Positions 7,774 to 17,234 of a stretch of 64,000 nt of DNA are shown here, piece after piece. Source of the stretch: Streptomyces coelicoflavus (lineage in GTDB: Bacteria; Actinomycetota; Actinomycetes; Streptomycetales; Streptomycetaceae); NCBI RefSeq assembly GCF_003112555.1, contig NZ_BEWB01000014.1, positions 248,001-312,000 of the forward strand. Reading direction: 5' to 3'. Numbering within the stretch: the first letter of the stretch is position 1; every line of letters begins with the position of its first letter. The translations under genes were made by a program, and so were the position numbers. The notes under the pieces are model-generated. The model saw nothing but the letters and a program-made list of their open reading frames with translations. It was not told the DNA's origin and made no database searches.

Positions 7774-8763
7774 GTGCCGAACGACGTCAGCCCCACCGCG
7801 CGAGCGCTGCGCGCCCTGGAGATCCTGCGGACCCGCCCGGCCACGACGGCCGACGAACTCGCCGCGCGGCTGGGCGTGACGGAACGAGCGGCGCGCCGCT
7901 ACGTCGGGATCCTCAGAGAGGCGGGCATCCCCGTGGAGTCGTCCCGCGGACCGCACGGCGGTTACCGGCTGGGACGCGGGACGCGGCTGCCGCCCGTGCA
8001 CTTCACCCAGGCGGAGGCCCTCGGCCTCGTCATGGCGGCGCTGAGCGGCCGACCGGCCGTGACCGACGCCGACGACCTCGTCGGCACCGCCCTGGGCAAG
8101 GTCGTCAAGGCACTGCCGGAGAGCGTCGGACGGCAGGCGGCACTGCTGCGGGAGTACGCCTCCGCCGCTCCCGACCCGTACGCGGCGCACCCCGACCCGG
8201 CCGTCACCAGCTCCCTCGTCGAGGCCGTCGCCCACCGGCGCCGTGTGTTGCTCACCTACCGCAGCGAGGCCGGCCGGGAATGGGAGGAGCAGGCGGACCC
8301 CTGGTCCCTCGTCGTCCGGCACGGGCGCTGGTACCTGCTCTGCCACTCCCACCGCGCGGACGCGGTCCGCACCTACCGGGTCGACCGGGTCTGCCGGGTC
8401 GGAACCACCGGGCACGGGTTCGAGCCACCGGTGGCCTTCGACCCGGTGACGGTCCTGGAGGAGAACCTGGGCAGCGGATGGCAGTTCGCCACCCGGGTGG
8501 TGTTCGACGCTCCCCCGGCCGAGGTCGCCCCCTGGATCCGCCCGCCCATGGGACGGCTCGAACCCCTGGGAGACGGCTGCGTCCTCGTCGGCAGCACCCG
8601 CAACCCGGACATGTACGCGCAGGAATGGCTCGCCAGGGTGCCGTTCGCCTTCCGCGTCGAGGGCGGAGCGGAACTGCGTGCCGCGGCCGCCGACCTCGCG
8701 GCGCGGTTCACGGCCGCCGTGACGGACCGGCCCCCGCCCGGCTCCCCTCCCCGGGCGGGGTGA
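7774..8763 (+). CDS. HTH-WYL (YafY/DeoR-type) transcriptional regulator
   Basis: GTG 7774 gives 329 residues. An N-terminal HTH_11 winged helix (ALEILRTRPATTADELAARLGVTERAARRYVGILREAGI) is followed by a connector and a WYL domain near residues 150-215, seen as WYLLCHSHRADAVRTYRVDRV. A C-terminal WCX-like extension completes the usual YafY length. WYL domains sense small ligands or nucleic acids. It is divergent from the alpha/beta hydrolase, which it probably controls together with itself. Confidence 0.9.
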   Translation: MPNDVSPTARALRALEILRTRPATTADELAARLGVTERAARRYVGILREAGIPVESSRGPHGGYRLGRGTRLPPVHFTQAEALGLVMAALSGRPAVTDADDLVGTALGKVVKALPESVGRQAALLREYASAAPDPYAAHPDPAVTSSLVEAVAHRRRVLLTYRSEAGREWEEQADPWSLVVRHGRWYLLCHSHRADAVRTYRVDRVCRVGTTGHGFEPPVAFDPVTVLEENLGSGWQFATRVVFDAPPAEVAPWIRPPMGRLEPLGDGCVLVGSTRNPDMYAQEWLARVPFAFRVEGGAELRAAAADLAARFTAAVTDRPPPGSPPRAG

Positions 8764-8927
8764 AGGCGGCTTCCGGACGCCAGGGCCGCAGGGGACTGAA
8801 CCGCCGGTTTCGCGCCGTTGAACCTTGGCGGCCGGGGCCGGGTTCGCCGCCGGCGACGGAACCGGGGACATCGGCACACCGATCTTGCCGGGCGCAGAGT
8901 GCCAGCCGCCCGGAGGAGCCGTCCCCG

Positions 8928-11042
8928 ATGACCAGCACCACGCCCGCCACGACACGGACCGCCGTCCCGGCGCCCCGAAGATCCGCGCCCTCCGCGGGCC
9001 GCGCCCTCCGGGCGGACATCCAGGGGCTGCGCGCGGTCGCCGTCGGGCTGGTGGTGCTCTCCCACGCCGGTGTGCCCCTCCTGGCCGGCGGCTACATCGG
9101 TGTCGACGTCTTCTTCGTGATCTCCGGCTTCCTCATCACGTCGCTGCTCCTGCGTGAACTCGCCACCACCGGCCGGGTGTCGCTCCGTTCCTTCTACGCC
9201 CGCCGGGCACTGCGGCTGCTCCCCGCCTCGTCCCTGGTCATCGCCGTCACGCTCGGAGGGGCGTGGCTGTTCCTGTCGAAGGCCCGGCTCGCCGAGTACG
9301 CGGGCGACGCCCTCGCCGGCGCGCTGTACACGGTCAACTTCCGGCTGGCCGCGGCCGGTACGGACTACCTCGCCCGGAACAGCCCGCCGTCGCCGTTCCA
9401 GCACGTGTGGTCGCTCGCCGTGGAGGAGCAGTTCTACCTGGTGTGGCCGGTGCTCCTGCTCCTCACGTGGCGGATCGCCCGCGGGCGGCGCGCGGTCGTC
9501 GCGGTACCGCTCGCCGCGCTGTGCCTGATCTCGTTCACGGCGGGCGTCCTCGTGACGAACGCCTCGGCGCCCTGGGCGTACTTCGCCACCCCCACCCGAG
9601 CCTGGGAACTGGGTGCCGGCGCCCTCCTGGCCCTGGCCGACGCCCGGCTGCGACGACTGCCCGCCCGCCTCGCCGCCCCGCTGTCCTGGCTCGGACTGGC
9701 CTGTGTCACGTCGGCGGCGTTCTGGTACGACGACCGGACGCCCTTCCCGGGCCATCACGCCCTCCTGCCGGTGGCGGGCACCGTACTGGTCCTGGCGGGC
9801 GGCTGCGTGCCCACCCGGTTCGGCGCGGGACGGCTGCTGGAGCGCCGGCCGCTGGTCCGGCTCGGCGGACTGTCGTACGGCTGGTACCTGTGGCACTGGC
9901 CGCTGCTGGTCATCGTGCCGCCGGCGCTGGGCAGCACCGACGGCACGGCCGAAGTGCCCCTGGCGCTCGGGCTGTCGGCGGTGGCGCTGGGCCTGGCCCG
10001 GCTCACCCTGCTCCTCGTCGAGAACCCGGTCCGCTTCCACCGGGCCTTCCACGGACGCCCCCGCCGGGCCCTGGCCCTCGGGGCCGCGCTGACCGCGAGC
10101 GTCTCGGCACTGTCCCTGACGGCGACGGCGGTCCCGCCGACGATCGAGGTGGGCGGCCCCGCACCCTCCCTGGCGCGGGCCCTGACCGACGCCCCCGACC
10201 CGTCGGGCCGCCTCGCCGAACTCCTGACGTCGTCCCCGACCGCGCTGCCGGGCAACCTCGCGCCGCCCCTGACGGAGGTCAAGTCCTCCCGCTCCGCCGT
10301 ATACCGGGACGGCTGCCACGCCGACTACGCGGCCACCCGACCGCGGCTCTGCGTCTACGGAGACCGCACCTCCTCCCGTACGGTCGTCCTCTTCGGCGAC
10401 TCCCACGCGGCCCAGTGGTTCCCGGCGTTGCGAAGGCTCGCGGGCGAGCGCGGCTGGCGGCTGGTCTCCCTGACCAAGGCCTCCTGCAAGGTCGCCGACG
10501 TGACCGTCGTCCACGGCCACAAGCCGTACACCGCCTGCGACACCTGGCGCTCCCGCGCCGTCCGGACGATCGGCGCCCTGCGGCCCGCCCTCGTGGTCGT
10601 CTCCTCCTCCGACGCCGGCGATCCGGCCCACCCCGCCGCCGACCGGGCACGCCAGTGGACCACCGGCTTCGCGCACACCTTCCGCGCCCTCGGGGCCTCC
10701 GGCGCCCGGGTCGCCGCCCTGCTCGACACCCCGTGGCCCAAGGCCGACCCGATCGACTGCGCCGCCGGGAACTCGCTGCAACTGCACGCCTGCGCACACC
10801 ACTTGCCGGAGGCGACCCGGGACGCGACGCGCCACCGTGCCGTCCGCGCCGCCGCGTCCGCCACGGGCGCCGCGGTCGTCGACCCCGCCCCCTGGGTCTG
10901 CTCCCCGCGCACCGGCCTGTGCCCCGTGGTCGTCGCCGACACCGCCGTGCACCGTGACGACAGCCACCTCTCGGAGGCGTACGCCGAGGCCCTCACCCCG
11001 GTCCTGGCACCGGCGCTTGACCGTCTCGTGGCGGGTCCCTGA
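8928..11042 (+). CDS. OatA-type membrane acyltransferase (AT3) with C-terminal SGNH domain
   Basis: ATG 8928 follows GGAGGAG at 8912-8918. The 704-residue protein begins with an acyltransferase-3 membrane domain (LRADIQGLRAVAVGLVVLSH, GGYIGVDVFFVISGFLI, then about ten membrane spans to residue 400). An extracytoplasmic SGNH hydrolase domain follows from about residue 460, with the nucleophile block VLFGDSHAAQWFP and a late DDSHLSEAYA block supplying Asp and His. This architecture moves acetyl groups across the membrane to O-acetylate peptidoglycan or another surface glycan. The gene stands alone, so the glycan acceptor is unknown. Confidence 0.9.
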   Translation: MTSTTPATTRTAVPAPRRSAPSAGRALRADIQGLRAVAVGLVVLSHAGVPLLAGGYIGVDVFFVISGFLITSLLLRELATTGRVSLRSFYARRALRLLPASSLVIAVTLGGAWLFLSKARLAEYAGDALAGALYTVNFRLAAAGTDYLARNSPPSPFQHVWSLAVEEQFYLVWPVLLLLTWRIARGRRAVVAVPLAALCLISFTAGVLVTNASAPWAYFATPTRAWELGAGALLALADARLRRLPARLAAPLSWLGLACVTSAAFWYDDRTPFPGHHALLPVAGTVLVLAGGCVPTRFGAGRLLERRPLVRLGGLSYGWYLWHWPLLVIVPPALGSTDGTAEVPLALGLSAVALGLARLTLLLVENPVRFHRAFHGRPRRALALGAALTASVSALSLTATAVPPTIEVGGPAPSLARALTDAPDPSGRLAELLTSSPTALPGNLAPPLTEVKSSRSAVYRDGCHADYAATRPRLCVYGDRTSSRTVVLFGDSHAAQWFPALRRLAGERGWRLVSLTKASCKVADVTVVHGHKPYTACDTWRSRAVRTIGALRPALVVVSSSDAGDPAHPAADRARQWTTGFAHTFRALGASGARVAALLDTPWPKADPIDCAAGNSLQLHACAHHLPEATRDATRHRAVRAAASATGAAVVDPAPWVCSPRTGLCPVVVADTAVHRDDSHLSEAYAEALTPVLAPALDRLVAGP

Positions 11043-11094
11043 GGCCGCGTCGGGGTGGCCCGTGGCGGGCGCGACGACCGCCGGGGACGCCGTG

Positions 11095-12303
11095 TCACAC
11101 CGGCCGGCGCGCGGGCTGGTGCCGCCGGAAGTAGTCGACGACCTCCGCGGGCGGTGCGGGCACGTCGACCGGCGTGCCGCCCGAACGGAGGGAGGCCGTC
11201 GCGGCGACCGCGGCGGCGACCGCCTCGCGGGCCGCCACCGGAGACGTCTCCGTCGGCCCCCCTGCGGCGGCGAAGCGGAGGAACTCGTCGACCAGCGCCC
11301 GGTCCGCGCCGCCGTGATCGCCCTCGGAGGGGGTGGCGACGGGGACGGTGAGGTCGCCGTCGCGCCGGTAGCCGGAGCGGCGCCGGTTCCACACCTGGAT
11401 CGTCGCGTCGTCGCCGTCGATGCCGTCGCCGAAGTTCTCCAGCCGCCCCTCGTCCCCGACGACGGTGTAGTTGCGCCAGTAGTCCGGCGTGAAGTGGCAC
11501 TGCTGGTAGCTGGCGAGCACGCCGTTGTCCAGCCGCGTCAGCATCATGCTGATGTCCTCGACGTCGACGACGGGGTTCAGGTCCCGCAACGCGGACGGCG
11601 GCCAGACCCCGGCGTCGAACCAGTCGGGCATGCGCCCGCCCGCCGGTGCCGGATCGCCGGCCCCGCGGCGCGGATTGTCGCCGTACACCGACAGGGCGCC
11701 CTGCGCCACGACACTCCTGGACCAGCCCCCGGCGAGCCAGTGGATCACGTCGAGGTCATGGGCGCCCTTCTGCAGGAGCAGCCCCGTGGTGTTGGCCCGC
11801 TCCGCGTGCCAGTCCTTGAAGTAGAAGTCCCCGCCGTGCCCGACGAAGTGGCGGCACCACACCGCGCGCACCCGGCCTATCGCACCGTCGTCGATCAGCG
11901 CGCGCATCCGCCGCAGCACCGGCAGATGACGCAGGTTGTGGCCCACGTACAGGCGGCTGCGGGAGTCGTACGCGGCCCGGAGCAGGGCGTCGCAGTCCTC
12001 GACGGTGATCGCCAGGGGCTTCTCCACGAACACCGGGACCCCGGCGGCCAGGAAGAACAGCGCGGGCCGCGTGTGCACGTGGTCCGGGGTGAGCACGAAC
12101 ACGGCGTCCAGGCCGTCGTCGGCCATCTCCTCGTACCGCTCGTGCAGCACCACCTCGGGACCGAACAGGCTCCTGGCGTCGTCCCGGCCCCGCGGGTCCG
12201 GATCGGCGCAGGAGACGACCCGGGCGACACCGGGACGGTTGGCCAACGCGGCCATGGGCGCGCGCTGGCCCACCCCGATCACGCCGACGCGCAGTTCCGA
12301 CAT
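11095..12303 (-). CDS. Gfo/Idh/MocA-family NAD(P)-dependent oxidoreductase
   Basis: The product begins MSELRVGVIGVGQRAPMAAL, a Rossmann glycine motif, and carries the family signature EKPLAIT and the Lys-containing HNLRHLPVLRRM segment, followed by a C-terminal alpha/beta domain. About 402 residues. An in-frame GTG at 12327 with its own GAAGGGA ribosome site would add eight residues; the choice is open. It likely oxidises or dehydrates a sugar or cyclitol. Three 15-base tandem repeats lie in its upstream region. Confidence 0.85.
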   Translation of the reverse strand: MSELRVGVIGVGQRAPMAALANRPGVARVVSCADPDPRGRDDARSLFGPEVVLHERYEEMADDGLDAVFVLTPDHVHTRPALFFLAAGVPVFVEKPLAITVEDCDALLRAAYDSRSRLYVGHNLRHLPVLRRMRALIDDGAIGRVRAVWCRHFVGHGGDFYFKDWHAERANTTGLLLQKGAHDLDVIHWLAGGWSRSVVAQGALSVYGDNPRRGAGDPAPAGGRMPDWFDAGVWPPSALRDLNPVVDVEDISMMLTRLDNGVLASYQQCHFTPDYWRNYTVVGDEGRLENFGDGIDGDDATIQVWNRRRSGYRRDGDLTVPVATPSEGDHGGADRALVDEFLRFAAAGGPTETSPVAAREAVAAAVAATASLRSGGTPVDVPAPPAEVVDYFRRHQPARRPV

Positions 12304-12370
12304 CGTTGTCCGGTCCTCGTGACTCACATGCGGTCCCTTCTCGCTGCCTCGGCGAGCAGTCTATTGACCG

Positions 12371-12415
12371 TGCGGTCCACCACCCTGCGGTCCACCACCG
12401 TGGAGTCCACCAGGA
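12371..12415. repeat. Three tandem 15-bp repeats upstream of the Gfo/Idh gene
   Basis: TGCGGTCCACCACCC, TGCGGTCCACCACCG and TGGAGTCCACCAGGA follow each other without a gap. The first two differ at one base, the third at several. They lie 45-90 bases upstream of the Gfo/Idh start and after the YceI stop, so they could be repeated regulator sites or slippage products. Confidence 0.7.
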
Positions 12416-12431
12416 GTTCGGGAGCGCGGAC

Positions 12432-13082
12432 TCAGGAGGAGCGGATCGCGGAGATGTCGAACTGGAGGCGGACCTTCTCGCTCACCATGCTGCCGCCCGC
12501 CTCGAGCCGCTGGTTGTAGACCAGGCCCCAGTCCCTGCGGTCGATGGTGGTGGTCCCGTCGAAGCCGGCCCGCTCGTAGCCGAACGGGTCCACGACCGAA
12601 CCGAGGTAGTCCAGTTGCAGTTCGACGGGGCGCGTCGTGTCCCGGATGGTGAGGTCTCCCGTCATACGGAAGGTCTCCGCCGACTCCTGGACGGCCCGCG
12701 TGCTGCGGAAGGTCATCTCCGGGTAGCGGCGCACGTCGAAGAAGTCCTTGCCGACGAGGTGGGCGTCCCGTTGCTCCACGCCCGTGTCGACACTGGCGAC
12801 GCGCATGACGATCTCGGCCCGGGAACCGGAGGGGTCGGCCCCGTCGAAGTAGAGCCTGCTGTCGTAGTCGGTGAAGGCCCCGCGGACCGTGGTGACCATG
12901 GCGTGCCGCACGGAGAACCCGATCCGGCTGTGGGGGCGGTCGATGGTCCAGTGCCCGGTCAGCGCGCGGAGGGCCGGATCGGGCCCGGCCCCCGCTGTCG
13001 CGGACCGCACGGCGGGCCGGTCCTGGCCGGCAGCCGTTGTCGGCTCGTCGGTGGCGGTCTGGCGACGGCTGAAGATACCCAT
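12432..13082 (-). CDS. YceI-family polyisoprenoid-binding-type protein, cytoplasmic form
   Basis: The 216-residue protein has the lipocalin-like YceI domain from about residue 40: LTGHWTIDRPHSRIGFSVRHAMVTTVRGAF, DFFDVRRYPEMTFRST, and a closing GSMVSEKVRLQFDISAI. The N-terminus (MGIFSRRQTATDEPTT) has no signal peptide, unlike E. coli YceI. YceI domains bind long isoprenoids or related lipids. A palindromic operator lies just upstream (13108-13125). ATG 13082 has an AAAGG site. Confidence 0.88.
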   Translation of the reverse strand: MGIFSRRQTATDEPTTAAGQDRPAVRSATAGAGPDPALRALTGHWTIDRPHSRIGFSVRHAMVTTVRGAFTDYDSRLYFDGADPSGSRAEIVMRVASVDTGVEQRDAHLVGKDFFDVRRYPEMTFRSTRAVQESAETFRMTGDLTIRDTTRPVELQLDYLGSVVDPFGYERAGFDGTTTIDRRDWGLVYNQRLEAGGSMVSEKVRLQFDISAIRSS

Positions 13083-13107
13083 GATCGTAGGCCTTTCGAG
13101 TTGATCA

Positions 13108-13125
13108 CTTCGTGTTATCACGAAG
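13108..13125. promoter_or_regulatory. Palindromic operator in the YceI promoter
   Basis: CTTCGTG-TTAT-CACGAAG is a perfect inverted repeat of seven bases around four, 26 bases upstream of the YceI start codon. It overlaps the expected promoter and is probably bound by a MarR-, HxlR- or TetR-type repressor. The central GTGTTATCAC also occurs at 25714-25723. Confidence 0.6.
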
Positions 13126-13234
13126 CCGATCAGCGGCCCACGGCAAGATGTGCGGCCTCGTCCGGGTTCCATGACCCCGGCCGCAAAGCTGCACCGGTTC
13201 GACACCGGGCCCCTCGTTTGTGCACGTGGCGGGC

Positions 13235-15718
13235 TCAACGCAGCCGCCCCAGTGCTTCCCGCAGTCGCCGCGCGTCCCGCAGCCGCTGCTCGTAGGTGGC
13301 CCCCAGCGCCAGCAGCACCAGACCGGCGAGGGCCGGAGGCGCCCAACGGGGGAGCGCGCCGACGACCTGGACGAGGTACGGGGCGAGTTCGTGCAGCGTG
13401 ACCAGCGCGAGCACACCCCCTCCGACGACCAGCGGCGCCTGGAGCCGGTGCCGGGCGCCCGCCAGGGTCACCGCGAGCGCGGCGACGCCGAGCAGCAGGG
13501 GCCGCAGCCAGTGCCGGTCGTCCCAGGCCGCGAGCAGACTCGGCACCAGGGTGACGGCCAGCCCCGCGCCGTACGCCGTCCAGGAGGAGACGGCCGTGTC
13601 GCGGCGTCGGCGCAGCGCCCCGACGATCAGCGCGGGTCCGGTCACCGGCAGGGTGTAGGCCTCCGGCGTGGTGACGTCCCAGGCGGTCAGGCGCACCCAG
13701 GTGGCCAGCAGGAACAGGGCGGCGGCCGCGTATCCGGCCGCCCGCCGCTCCGGACGCAGCGCGGTGCCGGCCGTGAGGGCACCGCAGAGGGAGAGCACCA
13801 CGGCCAGCATCGGCGGATCCGTCACGGCGAGCGCGAGGGCGAGCAGTCCCGCGGCCGCGCCCGCCACCTCGACCGGCACCGTCGCGCGCGAGCCGCTCGT
13901 ACGCGAGGCGACCAGGGCGGCGACGGCGGGGACGACGAGAACCAGCAGCGCCGTGACGTGCGGCCGCCAGCCGGCGGACGCCCCGATCGCGCAGGCCAGC
14001 GCCGTGGCATGGCCGAGTGCGGCGGGCGCGGCGAAGGGGGCGGCCACCCGGCCGCGGCAGGCGGCACCGAACAGGACCGTCAGGGACACGAGAACACCGA
14101 TCGTCGCGGACTGGGAGGCCAGCGCGAGGAAGGCCAGGTCGACCGAGGTGACGAGGGCCAGCAAAAGGGCCGTGAGGGTCAGGGGCGACGGCCGGTTCTC
14201 GCCCCGGCCGGACCACTCCGCCACGCCCAGCACCGCCACGACCACGACTCCCTGCCCCACCAGACCGGCCGGGTACGGCAGTTGCAGCACCACCGGGACG
14301 GTGATGACGGCCGCCCAGCCGAGGACGAGCGCCACCACCCGGGCGGTGGCGCCGCGGGCCGTGTTCCGTCCGGCGACCAGCACCACGGCTGCAACGGCGG
14401 CGAGGACGAGCGGCCCGGTGCTCGCGTACGGAGGCCAGGGCACGTCCGTGAACACGGCGTCCCGGATGTCTCCCGGGGCGCCGGACCACGGCCGCGCGCC
14501 CTGCGTCATCGGGCCAAGCACGGTCCCGGCGACCAGCGGAACCGACCACAGCACGGCGCAGCACTGGACAGCCGCCGAAGCACGCACCAGTCCCCGACGC
14601 AGCGGCCGGGACAGCGGCGTCCGGTCCGCCGCCAGCAGGGCGAGCGCGCAGGCCACACACCCCGGCACGGTCCACTCGCCCGGCAGCGCAGCCCGCAGCA
14701 CCCCGCCGGCCCCGGCGACCAGACACAGGCCCGCGGCCAGGGCGGCGCCCGTCCCGGCCTCCGGGTCGCGGACCGATCGCCCGGCGACCAGGGCGACCAC
14801 CGCCGCCACGACCAGGAGCGCCGCCGCCCGGGCCGCCGTGCCCGCGTCGGACGCGCTCCAGCAGAGCCATCCGGCCGACAGGACACCGACGATGCCCATG
14901 CCCAGCGCACCGACCACGGCGACCACACGCACCGGCACCGAGGTCGCCCGCAGGGCGACAGCGGTGCCGCCGGCGGCGGTCGCCAGCAGCACGGCCGTGA
15001 CCGTGAGCGGACCCGCGCCGACGGCGAGCGCCCACAGCAGCAGGGGCAGGTGCGCGGTGGCCACGGCGAGCGGGACGGGATGCCGGAGCCCGGCGCGCAG
15101 GCTCCCGGCCGCCGGGCCGCGCTCCGCCGCCGGGGCGGGCGGGGGCACCGCAGCGCCCGCCACCACCCCGTACACGGCCCACACCGCGGCCAGGACGGCG
15201 GACCCGGCCGCCGTGTACCCCAGACCGCCCGTGCCGGAGAACGCCACCTCGTGCAGCGCGTAGGCGTCCAGCACGGTCAGGATCGTCCCCAGGGCGGCCA
15301 CGGCCTCGGCAGTCGACCGCAGCCCGCGCCTCAGCAGCACCACGGGAGCGCCCAGCGCGGCGACGGTCAGCGCGCCGAGTACCAGCGCACGCCCCGCGAT
15401 CCCCATGTGGCCCCAGCTGACCAGGGTGAAGGCGATCGCCGCGACCGTCAGCAGCACACCCCCGAGCACCAGCAGTACGTTCTGCACGCCCGGCGCGGTG
15501 GCCTCAGGCCGCCGGGCGGCGCCGCTCACGCCGGTGCCCGGCCGGCCACCGACCGGCGTGGTGCCGACGCCCTGGGCGGACGGCGGAGCGGCGGCCGCCC
15601 GCAAGGTGTGGATCAGCCACTCACGGCGTCGCAGCAGGACCGCGCGGCGCAGGTCGAGTTGCCGCAGCTCGGCGTCCAGCAGCCGCAGCTCCTCGGCCGG
15701 GGGCGGAAGGTTCGTCAT
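13235..15718 (-). CDS. Very large multi-pass membrane protein of the SCO7613 type
   Basis: This 827-residue protein starts with a short charged helix (LPPPAEELRLLDAELRQLDLRRAVLLRRREWLI), has a Pro/Gly linker, then some twenty hydrophobic segments from residue 80 to the end. It matches, from memory, the streptomycete family named after SCO7613, whose function is unknown. No catalytic motif can be pointed out. The start at ATG 15718 is preferred over an upstream ATG because it opens directly on the conserved helical region. The two neighbours read in mixed directions and give no operon clue. Confidence 0.8.
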   Translation of the reverse strand: MTNLPPPAEELRLLDAELRQLDLRRAVLLRRREWLIHTLRAAAAPPSAQGVGTTPVGGRPGTGVSGAARRPEATAPGVQNVLLVLGGVLLTVAAIAFTLVSWGHMGIAGRALVLGALTVAALGAPVVLLRRGLRSTAEAVAALGTILTVLDAYALHEVAFSGTGGLGYTAAGSAVLAAVWAVYGVVAGAAVPPPAPAAERGPAAGSLRAGLRHPVPLAVATAHLPLLLWALAVGAGPLTVTAVLLATAAGGTAVALRATSVPVRVVAVVGALGMGIVGVLSAGWLCWSASDAGTAARAAALLVVAAVVALVAGRSVRDPEAGTGAALAAGLCLVAGAGGVLRAALPGEWTVPGCVACALALLAADRTPLSRPLRRGLVRASAAVQCCAVLWSVPLVAGTVLGPMTQGARPWSGAPGDIRDAVFTDVPWPPYASTGPLVLAAVAAVVLVAGRNTARGATARVVALVLGWAAVITVPVVLQLPYPAGLVGQGVVVVAVLGVAEWSGRGENRPSPLTLTALLLALVTSVDLAFLALASQSATIGVLVSLTVLFGAACRGRVAAPFAAPAALGHATALACAIGASAGWRPHVTALLVLVVPAVAALVASRTSGSRATVPVEVAGAAAGLLALALAVTDPPMLAVVLSLCGALTAGTALRPERRAAGYAAAALFLLATWVRLTAWDVTTPEAYTLPVTGPALIVGALRRRRDTAVSSWTAYGAGLAVTLVPSLLAAWDDRHWLRPLLLGVAALAVTLAGARHRLQAPLVVGGGVLALVTLHELAPYLVQVVGALPRWAPPALAGLVLLALGATYEQRLRDARRLREALGRLR

Positions 15719-15860
15719 GCCTCGGAGTGTGGCCCCCGCCACGTTCCGTGACATGAGCGCGGACACTCAGCCCGTACTCATTGACGCGGTTCCCCGCCGG
15801 GCGCGTGCCGCCGCGCGGCCGCACTTGCCGGACCGTTCCGCCGTGGCGCAGGGTGGAGGA

Positions 15861-16619
15861 ATGAGCGGTCAGGAGGGCCCCACGCTCATCTCCTCGGTGC
15901 AGCGAGCCTTTCGGCTGATGGAAGCCGTGGGCGCCCACGAGAGCGGCGTACCGGCCAAGCAGCTGGCGCGCGAGACGGGGCTGGCCCTGGGCACCACCTA
16001 CCACCTGCTGCGCACCATGGTGCACGACGGCTACGTGCGCAAACTCGAGGACGGCACGTTCGTCCTCGGGGAGCGGCTGGGCGCACTGCACGCGGGGAGC
16101 CGCGACCAGACGGCGCTCAGCAGGGTCCGCCCCACGCTCACGGAACTGCGGGACGGCCTGTCGGCCGCGGCCTACCTGACCCTGTACGAGGACGGCGAGA
16201 TCCGGGTCGCCGAGATCGTGGACGGCCCCAAAGCACCCCGTGTCGATCTGTGGGTCGGCTTCGAGGAAGCGGGACACGCCACGGCGCTCGGCAAGAGCGT
16301 CCTGCGCGAGCTGGACGCCGACGCCCGCGCCGACTACCTCTCCCGCCACGCGCTGAACGACCTCACCCCGCGCACCGTCACCTACCGCGCCGAGCTGCTG
16401 CGGCGTCTCGACGCCTCCCCGCCGGGCACGGCCGTCACCGACATCGAGGAGTACCGTCTGGGCACCGCCTGTGTCGCGGTGCCCGTCCGCCGGGGCGACA
16501 CCATCGGATCGCTCGGCATCTCCGTGGACGTCAACCGCACGACCTGCCTCGACGGCGCGGTGGAGACGCTGCTCGACACCGCGGAACGGGTGTCCCGGGG
16601 CCTGTCGCTCACCATCTGA
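15861..16619 (+). CDS. IclR-family transcriptional regulator
   Basis: From ATG 15861 the 252-residue length fits IclR regulators: an N-terminal winged helix (SSVQRAFRLMEAVGAHESGVPAKQLARETGLALGTTYHLLRTMVHDGYV) followed by a GAF-like effector domain with ATALGKSVLRELD and GTACVAVPVRRGDTIGSLGISV. A further upstream ATG at 15753 has no ribosome site and would add a non-family leader. IclR proteins usually control aromatic or short-chain acid catabolism, but no such genes flank it. The purine-rich GGTGGAGGA abuts the start closely. Confidence 0.88.
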   Translation: MSGQEGPTLISSVQRAFRLMEAVGAHESGVPAKQLARETGLALGTTYHLLRTMVHDGYVRKLEDGTFVLGERLGALHAGSRDQTALSRVRPTLTELRDGLSAAAYLTLYEDGEIRVAEIVDGPKAPRVDLWVGFEEAGHATALGKSVLRELDADARADYLSRHALNDLTPRTVTYRAELLRRLDASPPGTAVTDIEEYRLGTACVAVPVRRGDTIGSLGISVDVNRTTCLDGAVETLLDTAERVSRGLSLTI

Positions 16620-16703
16620 AAACCGGGCTCTTGCGGCACGGGGGCCGTACCGCGTTTCCTGGATGAGGCGGGCAAATCGGACAGGGTTGCAGGGGAGCGA
16701 GAA

Positions 16704-17108
16704 GTGAGCGAGCAGGGCGTCGCGGGACCGGACACGCGGGTCGGGTGCCACGTGGCCAACGGCTGGACCGTCGTCAGGGCGGACCAGGAGATCGACATCG
16801 CCTTCGCGCCCCTGGTCCGGGCCGAGGTGGGCCGGCGCCTCGCCGAGGGCCACCGGCACTTCGTGCTCGACCTGTGCGACGCGCCCTTCATCGACTCCAT
16901 GGGCCTCGGCATGATCGTGGCCGTGACCAAGCGCATCCGGGGCCATCACGGGTCGCTGCGGATCGCCTGTTCCGACCACCGGCTCCTGAACGTCTTCACC
17001 CTCGGCGGCCTGGGGGCGGTCTACTCCTTCCACGACTCCGTGGAGCAGGCGGTCGCGCGGCCGCCCCGTGCGGAGGGGCTCGCCGACTGGCCCGCCGTGC
17101 GAGGCTGA
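16704..17108 (+). CDS. STAS-domain anti-sigma factor antagonist
   Basis: GTG 16704 has AGGGGAG about eight bases upstream. The 134-residue protein is a single STAS domain: WTVVRADQEIDIAFAPLVRAEV, then FVLDLCDAPFIDSMGLGMIV with the phosphorylatable serine Ser65 in the DSxGLG motif. Such SpoIIAA/BldG-like proteins bind an anti-sigma kinase when unphosphorylated and release a sigma factor. No RsbW-like kinase or sigma gene adjoins, so the partner is elsewhere. It could act in a SigB-type stress network. Confidence 0.88.
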   Translation: MSEQGVAGPDTRVGCHVANGWTVVRADQEIDIAFAPLVRAEVGRRLAEGHRHFVLDLCDAPFIDSMGLGMIVAVTKRIRGHHGSLRIACSDHRLLNVFTLGGLGAVYSFHDSVEQAVARPPRAEGLADWPAVRG

Positions 17109-17234
17109 CGCGGCCGGCACCCCGCCCGTGTTTGCGACCCGCCGAGGCGGTTCACTTGAACCGGAAGCACGTCGGCCGGACGCCGGAAGCCGCCCGGTCT
17201 CCCGGAGTCCCCGGTCGCTGCGGAAAGGCGGGTC

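Noticed and set aside
13220..15751. 843-codon plus-strand frame
   Set aside because: Antisense to the SCO7613-type membrane protein; composition is Arg/Gly/Gln-rich shadow text.
16640..16703. SigB-type promoter before the STAS gene (GCGT-14-GGGCAA)
   Set aside because: The -10 part departs from GGGTAC/T at the key positions, so the match is too weak.
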